From DYJE01 sp041660385 (GTDB lineage: Bacteria; Desulfobacterota; Desulfobacteria; Desulfobacterales; Desulfolunaceae): DNA of 64,000 bases. Within the stretch, counting starts at the first letter, position 1. Every line of letters begins with the position of its first letter. The stretch covers positions 150,620 to 214,619 of the forward strand of contig JBAZWJ010000001.1 in NCBI GenBank assembly GCA_041660385.1, in the 5' to 3' direction. Positions 41,742 through 51,079 of this stretch are shown piece after piece. Below the pieces are notes generated by a model. That model saw only the letters and a list, made by a program, of their open reading frames with translations, ran no database searches and was not told where the DNA came from. Position numbers and translations under genes: made by a program.

Positions 41742-42773
41742 TCAAACTATCGACCCACTCCTGAACAGCTTTCCCACATCGTATGTCACCTGATCCCGCA
41801 TCACATAATAAGAAGCCCTGGCGATTTTATTGCTCAGTGATTTGATCGCCACTATCCCGTTGCGCTTTGCTTTTTTCTTCTGAAAAAACCTCTGGGCGGA
41901 AGGGCTGAATCGTATGGAAAAGTTAGCTGCCTCAACATAGGCCCAGGAAAGATATCTGTTCCCGTTTTTTTTGTTATTTTCCCCTTTCTTTTTACCATTG
42001 CTCTGGCGCTCACTTTTCACACAACGGCAGTACGATGAGTAATTGCCAACTTTACTAAACCGGTGAATGTCTCCCACCTCAAGCATGATCGTAAGGGCCA
42101 GAATCAAACCGATTCCGGGGATGGTCCGTAGTAGCTGGAATTCTTTCCTCAAAACAGCCATTTTCAAAACCTCTTTTTCGATGTCTTTAACCGTTCTTTT
42201 GAGGAAATCGATGGTCTCAATATGCTTCCTTGCTGTAAAGATCAGATAAGGACTGTCGAAAAGCTTTTCCACATCTTCCACTTTCAGTTTTTTCACTGCG
42301 TTCCCGCTCATGTTTGTTCCAAGATGACGGGTAATCATGCTTTGAAGACTCAAGATATGGGTTGTCTTTTCCTGAACATAAAGGAGTCTTCTTCGGAGCA
42401 GATCCCTCACGGCCCTGTCTTCCTTTGGGTAGATGTAACCTGTCGGCAGGATGTTCAGCCTCAACATATGGGCCAGCCAGAACGAATCCCATTTGTCGTC
42501 TGCATGTTTGAGCCCTGAGTATTGCTGGATCGCCGCAGGATTTGCCAGAACCAGCGGAAACCCTTGACTCTGCAAGCCATCCACCAACCAGTACCAATTG
42601 TATGTCGATTCCACGACAACACCGGCCAGACTGGTTTTGTAAGGTTCAAGTGCGACAGATACGTCTTCAATCGTGTTGGATAATCGCTTTTCAAAGAGCC
42701 GTTTGTCTGTGTCGTCAATAATAACAAGATAACTATTACTTGAATGTAGATCGATTCCAGCGTATGTTTTCAT
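41742..42773 (-). mobile_element. IS110-family transposase
   Basis: A 343-residue DEDD transposase of the IS110 family. The N-terminal RuvC-like domain carries Asp in YAGIDLHSSNSYLVI, Glu in GVVVESTYNWYWL and Asp in LKHADDKWDSFWLA. The C-terminal Transposase_20 domain has IPGIGLILALTIMLEVGDIHRF and the serine-bearing region NYSSYCRCVKSERQSNGKKKG. It appears intact. IS110 elements lack terminal inverted repeats, so boundaries are not defined here. The upstream non-coding end forms a closed stem enclosing two hairpins, the place where IS110 bridge RNAs are encoded. Confidence 0.93.
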
Positions 42774-42774
42774 C

Positions 42775-42851
42775 TGACACCTCCGAAATCCTATTGGTTA
42801 ATGGTTATCAACCCTGGTTCCATAGTTTTCGCTATGGATAAGGAGGTGTCA
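42775..42851 (-). ncRNA. Structured IS110 end, possible bridge-RNA region
   Basis: Immediately upstream of the transposase start, TGACACCTCC (42775-42784) pairs with GGAGGTGTCA (42842-42851). Inside are TCCATAG/CTATGGA (42819-42825 with 42832-42838) and GGTT/AACC (42796-42813). The multi-hairpin design at the 5' non-coding end fits the position of the IS110 bridge RNA, but at ~77 nt it is shorter than the described ones. A ribosome-site-hiding role is an alternative, because GGAGGTGTCAG is the transposase Shine-Dalgarno. Confidence 0.45.
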
Positions 42852-43492
42852 ATCTCTTTTTTTACTGACTTTTTTCAACCTGAAGCCACTCTATTTAAAC
42901 TCATTCCATTTTTGAAACAGTGCAGTTTCTACGTTATGCCTCAGAGCAACTATCGGCTTAAAGCCTTTATATGATTATCAGATCTTTATCCTTGACAAAT
43001 CATGGTATTTGACCCTTGCCTTGACAATATCCCATACATAAATAAGGCTTTGGGGTACATCTTTATTCTTGAAAATTTTATGTGTAAATTCATTCGTTAC
43101 CAAGAATAAGGATTTAACACAAAGCTGATGATTGCCTTCTTTAAATGGGTGTCGGGAATGTGGTGCGATTGGTAAACCATGCAGGGCGTGGTTGTTCTGA
43201 AAAGCTGGTCGTGAAGGTTGCAGCATGGTTAATCTCCTGTTTTGTTTTCGCATAGTAATCCAATACAAATGAGTAAGCGCATATTTGTGAATATGTATCT
43301 TTCATTTGCTGGATCTTGAATACAGATGATTAATGAACCGGGCTTTCCCCCTTACCTTAAAGCCCGGGCGCACCTTCATTAGTTTGTCAATCAAGGTCTG
43401 TGATCTGTACCGAATTGATTGTGGTTTGTCCAGTTAATTATTTAACCTGTATTATTTTTTATAAACGCAATGATTCTTGAGTGATTTTATAG
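42852..43492. other. Gene-free stretch after the IS element
   Basis: About 640 bp. A leftward 96-residue frame (42978-43268) has no recognisable features. The rest is AT-rich and likely includes the IS end and decayed genes. Confidence 0.4.
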
Positions 43493-43741
43493 GAAATCAT
43501 AATCCTGGGTGCCGATGGCAAGGACTGTGTTATCATTGTTGAAAGTAATCGGATCTTTATTCTTGACATTTATGCCAATGATTTGTTTTTAAATACTTTT
43601 GAGAATGAACTCGTAGAAGAATCGAGTTTTCTTGCCCATTACAACACAACAAAAAAGGCGATTCAGGACATCATCGATATGCCCGACCGCCTTATCGATT
43701 TATTCATCCAGCTTTGCCTTTATAATAACGTATCAATATAA
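43493..43741 (+). pseudogene. Gene fragment, unknown family
   Basis: An open frame without a start codon gives ...GKDCVIIVESNRIFILDI, then NTFENELVEESSFLAHYNTT and IDMPDRLIDLFIQLCLYNN, stopping at 43741. The acidic spacing and the MPDRLIDLFI segment look like real protein, and a NNG-LSK continuation seems to be missing. I cannot name the family. It is a remnant on the IS/hipA border. Confidence 0.45.
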
Positions 43742-43967
43742 GGGGCATTCTTTATTTTTTTTCTTCAACTCCGGATTCCCAAAAGGGATTCCAAGGATAA
43801 GGCTTCCCCATGGTTTTTTAAAACATCACGGGCAGTTCTATTCTCATAAAGTTGTTGCCAAATCATCCCTCACATGGTCAGGAGAGCAGAAGGGCCTATA
43901 CAAACCATTCCCCCAGCAAAGCCTTGTATTTCGAAAATACCCTGGATCGCAAAAGTATCCCGCCACT

Positions 43968-45254
43968 TTACGCTTCTGTCTGATGATACGCCTTAATGTT
44001 TTCCATTTCTGTTGCCCTCACCCCAGCGGTTTCCGCAAATTCAGGCCAGCGGGAAAGGGCTTCCCGGACGTCTCCGATGATCCGTCCGGCTTGACCCACG
44101 GCAAAACGATCCGCCATGGCAAGGATGTCCCTCTGGGATATGGCGCGAAACGCCCCGTTCACGGACATCAGATGCTGGTTTGTCCACTGCCCCAAAGGGT
44201 TGTGGGCGAAGGTGACATCGTAGGCCGGGGAAAGCTCCCATACTCCGTTTTTCCTGAGAATAAAAGAAAAATTTTTGGTGTGATCGTCGCAATTGGCGGC
44301 CATCACATTGAACACCATGCGGCGGAATGCCTGATCCACAGCGTCCGGCCCCAGATTAAGCTGAAGAATCACGTGGAAAAGCTGGCTGTAATCGTGGGTG
44401 GCTTTCGAGTTGAAATCAAGATGGGCCATGGCGCACAGGGTCTGGAGGTGGTGCTTTTCGTTTCCATCCCGGTCGAACCGTTTCGTCATGAAATGGGATC
44501 TTCCGTTTTCTTCCAGAAGGCGGCAGGTAGTCATGCGGATTCCGGCAGAAACAGCCATCAGATGGTAGGCGTATTCGATCCGCCCGTAATCCTGGGAACT
44601 TCCGAGTACCGAATCTTTACCCATACCGTCGAATTTGAGAAGCCAGTGTTCGAAATCCTGGGGCACATCGAACTGTCCGGCCCTGAGTTCTCCTGTTTCA
44701 GGATTCAAGGCAACAGCTGCTTTGGCTCTGGCACCGCCCGCCGACGTTCCCACCTGAATGATCTGGGTTATAGCGGCAAGGGCATGGGGATCGGAACCGA
44801 TGTCGCCACGCACCGCAAGCCTTGCACTTTCCACCAGTTTTGACAGTTCAAGAGCCGTGACTGAAGATCGGTGGTAACCCCTTGCCGGTTTAAATTCAAG
44901 GGCACCCATACCCCGTTTGCCCATGTAAGCCAGCCGGTCAAGAGCCGTTATCCTGTCTTTCCCGACGCCCTTTCCAGCCATCCAGGCGTCGATGAGGGCG
45001 TTTCCGAAGTTGTCCGGCAGGGCGTCGGCCAGCATGGCAGGCAATCTTTTGTACGTCATTTCAGAAAGATCGGTAAAAACAAAAGGGTTGCGCCCTTTGG
45101 ATAGAGGCATGGTGAGGGGCGCGGGTTCCAGGCCCTTACGAATAAACGCCGGGGCATATTCGAAAACGTAGTACCCTAGTCTGGGATCAAGGGCCACGGC
45201 TCCCATGTCCGTGTCCCACAATCTGACGGTGATGACCGAAACAGGCTTATACAT
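43968..45254 (-). CDS. hipA: HipA-type serine/threonine kinase toxin
   Basis: A 428-residue HipA kinase from ATG 45254. The N-terminal HipA_N domain starts YKPVSVITVRLWDTDMGAVAL. The ATP-binding loop is IIQVGTSAGGARAKAAVAL, the HipA_C catalytic segment is VFNVMAANCDDHTKNFSFI (HxDDHxKN type), and the metal-binding ELSPAYDVTF motif follows. HipA phosphorylates glutamyl-tRNA synthetase in E. coli, causing persistence. It overlaps the end of hipB by 8 bp. The start at 45254 is chosen over 45278 because it fits the family N-terminus. Confidence 0.95.
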   Translation of the reverse strand: MYKPVSVITVRLWDTDMGAVALDPRLGYYVFEYAPAFIRKGLEPAPLTMPLSKGRNPFVFTDLSEMTYKRLPAMLADALPDNFGNALIDAWMAGKGVGKDRITALDRLAYMGKRGMGALEFKPARGYHRSSVTALELSKLVESARLAVRGDIGSDPHALAAITQIIQVGTSAGGARAKAAVALNPETGELRAGQFDVPQDFEHWLLKFDGMGKDSVLGSSQDYGRIEYAYHLMAVSAGIRMTTCRLLEENGRSHFMTKRFDRDGNEKHHLQTLCAMAHLDFNSKATHDYSQLFHVILQLNLGPDAVDQAFRRMVFNVMAANCDDHTKNFSFILRKNGVWELSPAYDVTFAHNPLGQWTNQHLMSVNGAFRAISQRDILAMADRFAVGQAGRIIGDVREALSRWPEFAETAGVRATEMENIKAYHQTEA

Positions 45255-45558
45255 GGTCCACCTTCTTTCTGGCAGCAAACACTTTTCGACGCGGTTCCTT
45301 TGTCCGGGCCATCTGGAGCGGACTTATGGTGGCCACAGGAGACAGGGTTTCCAGCCATTCGGTCCTTTCCAGAATCCTCAGCACCCTGATCAGAGTCTTC
45401 AGATTCACCCCTTTGCCCCCTTCGAGGTTTTTCACCGCAGACCACGACACACCAGCCCTTTCAGCAAGAACACGCTGATCCATGCTCAACCGAAGCCGGA
45501 TTTCTCTGACCTGTTCCCCCACAGCCTTTTCCCATTCGTCAACGGAGAGTGTTTTCAT
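45247..45558 (-). CDS. hipB: HipB-type antitoxin / XRE regulator
   Basis: A ~103-residue helix-turn-helix protein. The XRE domain is VGEQVREIRLRLSMDQRVLAERAGVSWSAVKNLEGGKGVNLKTLIRVL. The C-terminal tail is basic. The start at 45558 (MKTLSVDEWEKAV) is preferred over the longer frame because an AGGAAC site precedes it and the extension reads through AT-rich promoter DNA. It neutralises HipA and represses the operon, most likely through the palindrome at 45621-45644. Confidence 0.9.
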   Translation of the reverse strand: MKTLSVDEWEKAVGEQVREIRLRLSMDQRVLAERAGVSWSAVKNLEGGKGVNLKTLIRVLRILERTEWLETLSPVATISPLQMARTKEPRRKVFAARKKVDHV

Positions 45559-45620
45559 CGTTCCTGCTTGATATTTCATTATAAAGATGTAATTCAATCT
45601 ATAATATACATAATCATACA

Positions 45621-45644
45621 TAATAGATTAAAATAAATCTATTA
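45621..45644 (-). promoter_or_regulatory. Operator palindrome upstream of hipBA
   Basis: TAATAGATT and its exact complement AATCTATTA are spaced by 6 bp, 63 bp upstream of the hipB start. Further half-site-like copies (TCTATAATATA, ACATAATAGA) flank it on the hipB side. It is the expected location for HipB autoregulation. Confidence 0.7.
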
Positions 45645-45743
45645 AAGATAAATATCAAACAAAAATAACGATGAGTGAGTGCAGCTTATAATTTTTTTTT
45701 GAGACAGAAGCGCAAGCGCATTTTAAATAAAACGAAACGATCC

Positions 45744-46046
45744 CTATTTTTCGGGCAATTCCGTCCCTCGGTTCATAATCTCCACATAGTCGGCGTAGCA
45801 GAACAGACGATTTCGTTTTTGATCGGTAAGCTCACGCACAATGTCGAGCCGGACAAAATGCCCCAGTGCCTTGTTGACCGTGGCCGGGGTGATTCCCGTT
45901 TTTTCGACAATCCAACCGGATGTGGCAATAGGATGCTCCATTAAAGCCCGATGGATATTCAGAGTGGAGGACGCAGCCCGGCCAAGCCTGATGATTTTAT
46001 CCCGATCTTTGGACAGAAGAACACCAATGTCCTTGAAGTTTTCGTT
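45744..46046 (-). pseudogene. Fic-family protein, C-terminal fragment
   Basis: The open frame without a start gives FKDIGVLLSKDRDKIIRLGR, then the winged-helix end IVEKTGITPATVNKALGHF and RELTDQKRNRLFCYADYVEI. This is the C-terminal domain of Fic AMPylating proteins of the KRNRxFxYxxYxxI type. The Fic domain with HPFxxGNGR is missing. The fragment ends at 45744 with a proper stop. Confidence 0.75.
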
Positions 46047-46202
46047 TCATGCCATCCCTCGAAACTAAAATACAATCCATGGTTATTTTAGATTAAGCCA
46101 TTATCCTAAAAAAAGAGCCCGCAAACAAAAAGCAAGCGGATTCCCTGTTTGGAAGATTCGATCTGCAGAGAATATTTTAAAATACTGATTTTTTAGAATG
46201 AA

Positions 46203-46300
46203 TGGCGGAAGTGCATGGGAATCGAACCCACCCGAGACGGTATTAACGCCTCACACCGGATTTGAAGTCCGGGAGCATCACCAGAACGCTGCGCACTTCC
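46203..46300 (-). tRNA. selC: Selenocysteine tRNA (anticodon TCA)
   Basis: On the minus strand a 98-nt cloverleaf starts GGAAGTGC at 46300 and ends GCACTTCC-G-CCA at 46203. The 8-bp acceptor stem is typical of bacterial tRNA-Sec. The anticodon loop CTTCAAA (46261-46267) in a CCGGA/TCCGG stem has anticodon TCA. A long variable arm and the T loop GGTTCGATTCC follow. CCA is encoded. It implies UGA-decoded selenoproteins elsewhere in the genome; selA, selB and selD are not in the window. Confidence 0.95.
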
Positions 46301-46506
46301 GTAAGTGGTCTTTGCGGATGATCTGGTTTTCGTTGCTGCTGAATTATAAGCAATATAAGAATTTGTCAATATATTTGCAACGGGCATTTCATGTTTTAAG
46401 GATTGAATCGGCGGTTTTTTTTGGCTATGGTGAAGGGTATTTTCATTATAGCTTAAGGTTGAAGCATTCATCATCATTCAAATCGAGTCCGAATCGAGGT
46501 TCGTTC

Positions 46507-47655
46507 ATGATAAACACAGAAAGACTTGCCGACACGTTTTCAAGCCTGGTCCGCATCGACAGCATATCGCGGGAAGAAAAAGAGGTTTCTATTGTCCTTC
46601 AAAAGATATTGAAAGCTCTGGGGGGTGAAATTTTCATCGATAACGCCGGGGAAAAACTCGGAGGCGATACAGGAAACCTTGTGGCAAAATTCAAGGGAAC
46701 GGTCGATGTGCCGCCCCTTATGCTCTGCGGCCATATGGATACGGTTGAGCCGGGCAAAGGCATTGAGCCTGTTTTTGATAACGGAATTTTCCGAAGTGTG
46801 GGGGACACGATTTTAGGTTCGGATGATAAAAGCGCTCTGGCCATTATCATTGAAGTGATGCGTGTCTTGAAGGAAAACAACCTGCCCCACGGACCTATCG
46901 AGGTGGTGTTCACCATATGTGAAGAGGTGGGCCTTCTGGGTGCAAAGCACTTTGACTTGAGCCTTATTGATTCTAAAATGGGCTACATACTCGATGCCAC
47001 GGACAAGGAAGGGATTTTCACAAGGGCTCCTTTTGCCAGCCGGTTCAAAATTACCTTTAACGGAAAAGCAGCACATTCCGGGGCGTCTCCTGAAAAAGGG
47101 GTGAGCGCCGTGGTTCTGGCTTCAAGGATGATTGCAGGGCTGACCTGGGGACGGATTGACCACGAGACCACATGCAACGTGGGGAAAATCACCGGGGGCG
47201 TGGCCACCAACATCATTCCGGAACAGGCTGTGCTTCTTGGTGAGGTTCGCAGCCATAGCAAAAAAAAGCTGGACGATGTGATCAGAGATATCACCGTCAC
47301 ATCGGAACGGGTGGTGGCCGAAGCGCGTGTAACTTCACCCGACTCGAAACTACCCACGGTGGATATTCAATTTGAAGAGGATTTTCCAGGCACTAACATC
47401 CCTGAAGACCATCCGGTGGTGGTTCTTGCCAAACAAGCTGCGGCAAGGATCGGTATGGGCATGGAATCCAAAACAACCGGTGGTGGTGCGGATGCTAATA
47501 TCTTTTTCGGGAAAGGCATTGTCTGCGGAGTTCTTGGAACAGGCATGACCGATGTCCATACCCTTCATGAGAATATCGCCCTTTCGGACATGGTCTGTTC
47601 GGCTGAGCTGCTCCTTGCCATCATTGACCTCCATAACAAAAGCCAGCGCTGCTAA
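46507..47655 (+). CDS. M20-family peptidase (PepT-like)
   Basis: A 382-residue zinc-dependent peptidase from ATG 46507. The longer frame reads back through the tRNA gene and is not credible. Metal-site motifs are LMLCGHMDTVEPGKGIEP (His, Asp), GSDDKSALAIIIEV (bridging Asp) and TICEEVGLLGAKHFD (catalytic Glu pair). The dimerisation domain and the C-terminal GGGADANIF and GTGMTDVHT regions are present. It resembles PepT-like tripeptidases and desuccinylase relatives. It is 12 nt upstream of larC. Confidence 0.92.
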   Translation: MINTERLADTFSSLVRIDSISREEKEVSIVLQKILKALGGEIFIDNAGEKLGGDTGNLVAKFKGTVDVPPLMLCGHMDTVEPGKGIEPVFDNGIFRSVGDTILGSDDKSALAIIIEVMRVLKENNLPHGPIEVVFTICEEVGLLGAKHFDLSLIDSKMGYILDATDKEGIFTRAPFASRFKITFNGKAAHSGASPEKGVSAVVLASRMIAGLTWGRIDHETTCNVGKITGGVATNIIPEQAVLLGEVRSHSKKKLDDVIRDITVTSERVVAEARVTSPDSKLPTVDIQFEEDFPGTNIPEDHPVVVLAKQAAARIGMGMESKTTGGGADANIFFGKGIVCGVLGTGMTDVHTLHENIALSDMVCSAELLLAIIDLHNKSQRC

Positions 47656-47667
47656 GGAAAAACATTA

Positions 47668-48882
47668 ATGGATCTTTACTTCGATTGTTTTTCGGGCATC
47701 AGCGGCGACATGACTCTGGGGTCTTTTGCGGATCTGGGCGTTTCCATGGACGATGTGAAACGGGACCTCATGGGCATGCCGCTTCATGGATTCGATATCA
47801 CGGTGGAGTCCGTGTCAAAACATGGCATCCAGGGGACAAGCGTGACAGTGCATGAAGACGAGCATGTCCACGCCATGAACTACAGCCGTATCAAACAGAT
47901 CATTGAAAGTTCGCCTCTTTCGGACAGGGTAAAATGGATGAGTCTTTCCATTTTTGAAAAGATCGCTGATGCAGAATCCATGATCCACGGCTGTCCAAAG
48001 GAAAAGGTCCATTTCCATGAAGTGGGTGGCATCGACGCCATGGTGGATATCGTTGGGACAGCCCTCTGTCTGGAATATCTGGATGTGACGAATGTCTGGG
48101 CCTCGCCCCTTCCAATGGGATCGGGCTTTGTTCAATGCTCTCATGGAGCCCTTCCTCTGCCCGCTCCGGCCACGGCCAAGATCCTTGCAGGAATTCCCGT
48201 TTACGGCATTCCGATCAAAAAAGAATTAGTAACACCCACGGGAGCTGCCATCATTGCTACGCTTGCAGGAGGCTTCGGGGATATGCCGCCCATGACCTTC
48301 ACCCAGACCGGCTACGGTGCGGGTAAGCGGGACCTGGAAGACCGGCCCAACCTTCTCCGGGTGTTTGCCGGATCGTTCCTTAATGAGAAAAACAGCGGGG
48401 ACGTGGTAACGATTATTGAAACAACCATCGACGACATGAACCCGGAATATTACGGATATCTGATGGAACGGCTGTTTGACGAGGGCGCACTTGATGTGTA
48501 TTTCCATCCGGTTTTCATGAAAAAAAACAGACCCGGAATTGTGGTGACGGTTCTCTGCAAAGACATTGACAGGGGGAAGCTCACCAGACGGATTCTGAAT
48601 GAAACAAGCAGTACGGGCGTAAGATACAGACAGAGCAGCCGGACGGTTCTTCCACGAAAAGCGGTGACCCTGGACAGTCCTTACGGCAAAATCCCGGCCA
48701 AACAGATCGAACGACCCGACGGGTCCATCCACATCACACCGGAATACGATGCGTTGCGGGCTGTTGCGAAGGAAAAGGATGTTCCTATCCGACATGTGGC
48801 TGAGCATTGTCATCATGGGCATGGGCACGATCATGGTCATCATCACCATCATGAAGAAGACGGCCATGGTAAAAAAATATAG
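47668..48882 (+). CDS. larC: Nickel-pincer cofactor biosynthesis protein LarC
   Basis: A 404-residue LarC, the nickel insertase that finishes the nickel-pincer nucleotide cofactor of lactate racemase and related isomerases. It begins MDLYFDCFSGISGDMTLGSF. Family motifs include KVHFHEVGGIDAMVDIVGTA, LVTPTGAAIIATL and ETTIDDMNPEYYGYLMERLF. The C-terminus has a striking His-rich tail (HCHHGHGHDHGHHHHHEEDG), a likely nickel store. It is a single ORF, whereas Lactobacillus larC needs a frameshift. larB, larE and larA are not in the window. Confidence 0.94.
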   Translation: MDLYFDCFSGISGDMTLGSFADLGVSMDDVKRDLMGMPLHGFDITVESVSKHGIQGTSVTVHEDEHVHAMNYSRIKQIIESSPLSDRVKWMSLSIFEKIADAESMIHGCPKEKVHFHEVGGIDAMVDIVGTALCLEYLDVTNVWASPLPMGSGFVQCSHGALPLPAPATAKILAGIPVYGIPIKKELVTPTGAAIIATLAGGFGDMPPMTFTQTGYGAGKRDLEDRPNLLRVFAGSFLNEKNSGDVVTIIETTIDDMNPEYYGYLMERLFDEGALDVYFHPVFMKKNRPGIVVTVLCKDIDRGKLTRRILNETSSTGVRYRQSSRTVLPRKAVTLDSPYGKIPAKQIERPDGSIHITPEYDALRAVAKEKDVPIRHVAEHCHHGHGHDHGHHHHHEEDGHGKKI

Positions 48883-48906
48883 CAAAAACAATAAATGAAT
48901 AAAAAA

Positions 48907-48950
48907 GAACGAACGTCGAACATCGAACGCCCAACATCGAACATCGAATG
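48907..48950. repeat. Heptamer-type CGAACAT repeat
   Basis: Degenerate tandem repeats of CGAACAT/CCAACAT (for example GTCGAACATCGAACGCCCAA) lie between larC and pgpA. A similar stretch lies at 50817-50900 between recA and alaS. It is non-coding. Confidence 0.75.
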
Positions 48951-49028
48951 AAGGATTGGGCCTTTTGATTATTTAAAATTTTAAATAGATAAAACCGTAA
49001 TTCAAAAAAAACCGGATTATAAAAAACG

Positions 49029-49502
49029 ATGATGAAATTAAATGACAAGCAGATCATATTTTTAGCCACGGGTGCTTATACGGGTAAAGCGAAATTTGCG
49101 CCAGGGACTTTCGGTACTCTGATGGGAATTCCCCTTTATTTTATTCTGTCCTTCTTTACCGCCGAAAACCTCTGGCCTTATCACTGTTTCTTTCTGATCG
49201 CCTTTATTATTTTTGCCATATGGGTGGCGGATCAGGCGGTGATGATTCTCAGGTCCAGTGATCCGGGCTGTGTGGTAATTGATGAAATCGCAGGGTTCAT
49301 GGTGACCATGACCGGGCTGGATTTCACCTTGAAAAACCTGCTTCTGGCTTTCGTATTGTTCCGGTTTTTTGATATTTTAAAGCCCTTCCCGGTAAAAAAC
49401 CTTGAAGACAATGTTTCAGGAGGGGCTGGTGTGGTGGTTGACGATGTGGCAGCCGGAATCATGGCCGCCATCGTACTTCGGATCATCCTTGCCGTTTTTT
49501 GA
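49029..49502 (+). CDS. pgpA: Phosphatidylglycerophosphatase A
   Basis: A 157-residue PgpA membrane phosphatase that makes phosphatidylglycerol from PGP. The N-terminal motif ATGAYTGKAKFAPGTFGTL is family-typical. The catalytic metal-binding region is PGCVVIDEIAGFMVTM and the end has FRFFDILKPFPV and GAGVVVDDVAAGIMA. Three hydrophobic segments are visible (for example HCFFLIAFIIFAIWVADQAV). It is followed by a REP cluster before recA. Confidence 0.93.
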   Translation: MMKLNDKQIIFLATGAYTGKAKFAPGTFGTLMGIPLYFILSFFTAENLWPYHCFFLIAFIIFAIWVADQAVMILRSSDPGCVVIDEIAGFMVTMTGLDFTLKNLLLAFVLFRFFDILKPFPVKNLEDNVSGGAGVVVDDVAAGIMAAIVLRIILAVF

Positions 49503-49547
49503 TAAACATCGTATATACCCGGTTCAATACCGTTTCATTCAGGATCT

Positions 49548-49687
49548 GTAGGGGCAGGTTACAAACCTGCCTTTAAAAAGGTAGGGGCCGGTTCCAAACC
49601 GGCCTTCAAAAAAGTGGGAGCTGGTTCCAAACCGGCCCTTGCCAGCAATCCGTCCCAAATCAGGGCGGGTTTGGAACCCGCCCCTAC
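49548..49687. repeat. Cluster of four REP elements upstream of recA
   Basis: Palindromes at 49548-49571, 49581-49604 and 49614-49638 run in one direction (GTAGGGGCAGG, GTAGGGGCCGG, GTGGGAGCTGG, each with TT-CAAA or TTCCAA centres). An inverted one lies at 49663-49687 (GGGCGGGTTTGGAACCCGCC). They show compensating arm changes, keeping the palindrome. They belong to the RAYT-associated family. Confidence 0.85.
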
Positions 49688-49764
49688 GGGGAACGGCATT
49701 GATATCCGGTGTCTGAAATATAAATACATGACTATTTAGATCCTTACCTTAGGGAGAATGAATT

Positions 49765-50799
49765 ATGAGTAAAAATATCGACAAAGATAAAGCTGTTGAA
49801 TCAGCCATGAGCCAGATCGAACGGCAGTTCGGTAAAGGTTCGATCATGAAGCTCGGCGGTCGTGAAGTCGTGGCTGTGCCCGTGATTTCAACAGGTTCAC
49901 TCGCTCTTGACAAAGCCCTTGGCATTGGTGGACTTCCCCGTGGTCGAGTCGTGGAAATCTACGGCCCGGAATCATCGGGTAAAACCACCCTCACCCTCCA
50001 TGCTGTGGCCGAAGCCCAGAAAAAAGGCGGCATCGCGGCATTCATCGACGCTGAACATGCCCTTGACGTATCTTACGCCAGACGGCTGGGCGTAAACTGT
50101 GATGAACTCCTGGTTTCCCAGCCCGACACAGGTGAGCAGGCCCTTGAGATCGCCGACATGCTTGTACGGAGCGGGGCCATAGACATTCTGGTTATTGACT
50201 CGGTTGCAGCCCTGGTGCCACGTGCTGAAATCGAAGGTGAAATGGGCGATGCCCACATGGGTCTTCAGGCAAGGTTGATGAGCCAGGCATTGAGAAAACT
50301 CACCGCCACCATCGGCAGAACCAACACCACTGTTATCTTCATCAACCAGATCCGTATGAAAATCGGTGTTGTTTTTGGAAACCCCGAAACAACAACCGGT
50401 GGTAATGCTTTGAAATTCTACGCATCCATACGGCTTGAAATCCGCCGTGCCGCTGCCATTAAAGACGGAAACGAAATGACCGGTAGCCGGACCAAGGTGA
50501 AAGTCGTTAAAAACAAAATGGCTCCCCCCTTCCGTGAAGCGGAATTCGACATGATGTACGGAGAGGGAATTTCAAAAACAGGCGAAGTTCTGGACATGGG
50601 TGTTGATGCGAATCTGGTGGAAAAAAGCGGTGCCTGGTACTCATACAAAGGCGAACGCATCGGCCAGGGCCGTGAAAACGCGAAGAAATTCCTTGCTGAA
50701 AACACGACTGTCTATGAAAGCATCTATCAGGCGTTGAGAGACCAGTCAGGCATTCCCGAAAAGAAGGATGGCCAGGTTGCTGAGAAGGTGGAAGATTAG
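49765..50799 (+). CDS. recA: RecA recombinase
   Basis: A 344-residue RecA. The P-loop is GPESSGKTTLTLHAVAEAQ, and the L1/L2 loops include AEIEGEMGDAHMGLQARLMS and FINQIRMKIGVVFGNPETTTGGNALKFYAS. It drives homologous recombination and the SOS response. No recX follows; alaS lies about 280 bp downstream, a common order in which recX is missing here. The upstream DNA holds a REP cluster, and no obvious LexA box was found by eye. Confidence 0.98.
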   Translation: MSKNIDKDKAVESAMSQIERQFGKGSIMKLGGREVVAVPVISTGSLALDKALGIGGLPRGRVVEIYGPESSGKTTLTLHAVAEAQKKGGIAAFIDAEHALDVSYARRLGVNCDELLVSQPDTGEQALEIADMLVRSGAIDILVIDSVAALVPRAEIEGEMGDAHMGLQARLMSQALRKLTATIGRTNTTVIFINQIRMKIGVVFGNPETTTGGNALKFYASIRLEIRRAAAIKDGNEMTGSRTKVKVVKNKMAPPFREAEFDMMYGEGISKTGEVLDMGVDANLVEKSGAWYSYKGERIGQGRENAKKFLAENTTVYESIYQALRDQSGIPEKKDGQVAEKVED

Positions 50800-50816
50800 G
50801 AAAGAAAAGAAGGAAT

Positions 50817-51079
50817 GAACATCGAACATTGAACATCCAACATCGAATGGTGAATGGGATGCAGCTCAGCGGGAGATGGTTTTAACGTCCAACGTCGAAT
50901 TATTGCGGAACCGTGACGGAAGGACAGGGAATATGTGTCAAGCATGAGGAAGATCGTCGCAGGTCGGGTTGAGGATGAAACCTGGCCTGTGCTCACTGAC
51001 TCTAATGAAAACAATGCAAACCCACCGGATCAAGGGAAACTTTGTTCCGGTGATCTGTTGTAAGGACGAACGAAAATTT
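50817..51079. repeat. recA-alaS gap with heptamer and REP-like repeats
   Basis: CGAACAT-type repeats at 50817-50849 and 50884-50900, then a degenerate REP-like copy AGGTCGGGTTGAGGATGAAA and onward (50961-50988), similar to the copies at 37241. No gene is seen. Confidence 0.6.

Noticed and set aside
42978..43268. Leftward ORF of 96 codons after the IS element
   Set aside because: No recognisable motif or ribosome site; too weak to call a gene.
43632..44843. Long rightward ORF of 403 codons
   Set aside because: It is antisense to hipA, whose protein has full HipA motifs; the rightward frame shows no family features.
46198..46506. Longer N-terminus for the M20 peptidase
   Set aside because: It would read across the tRNA-Sec gene; the ATG at 46507 matches the family start.
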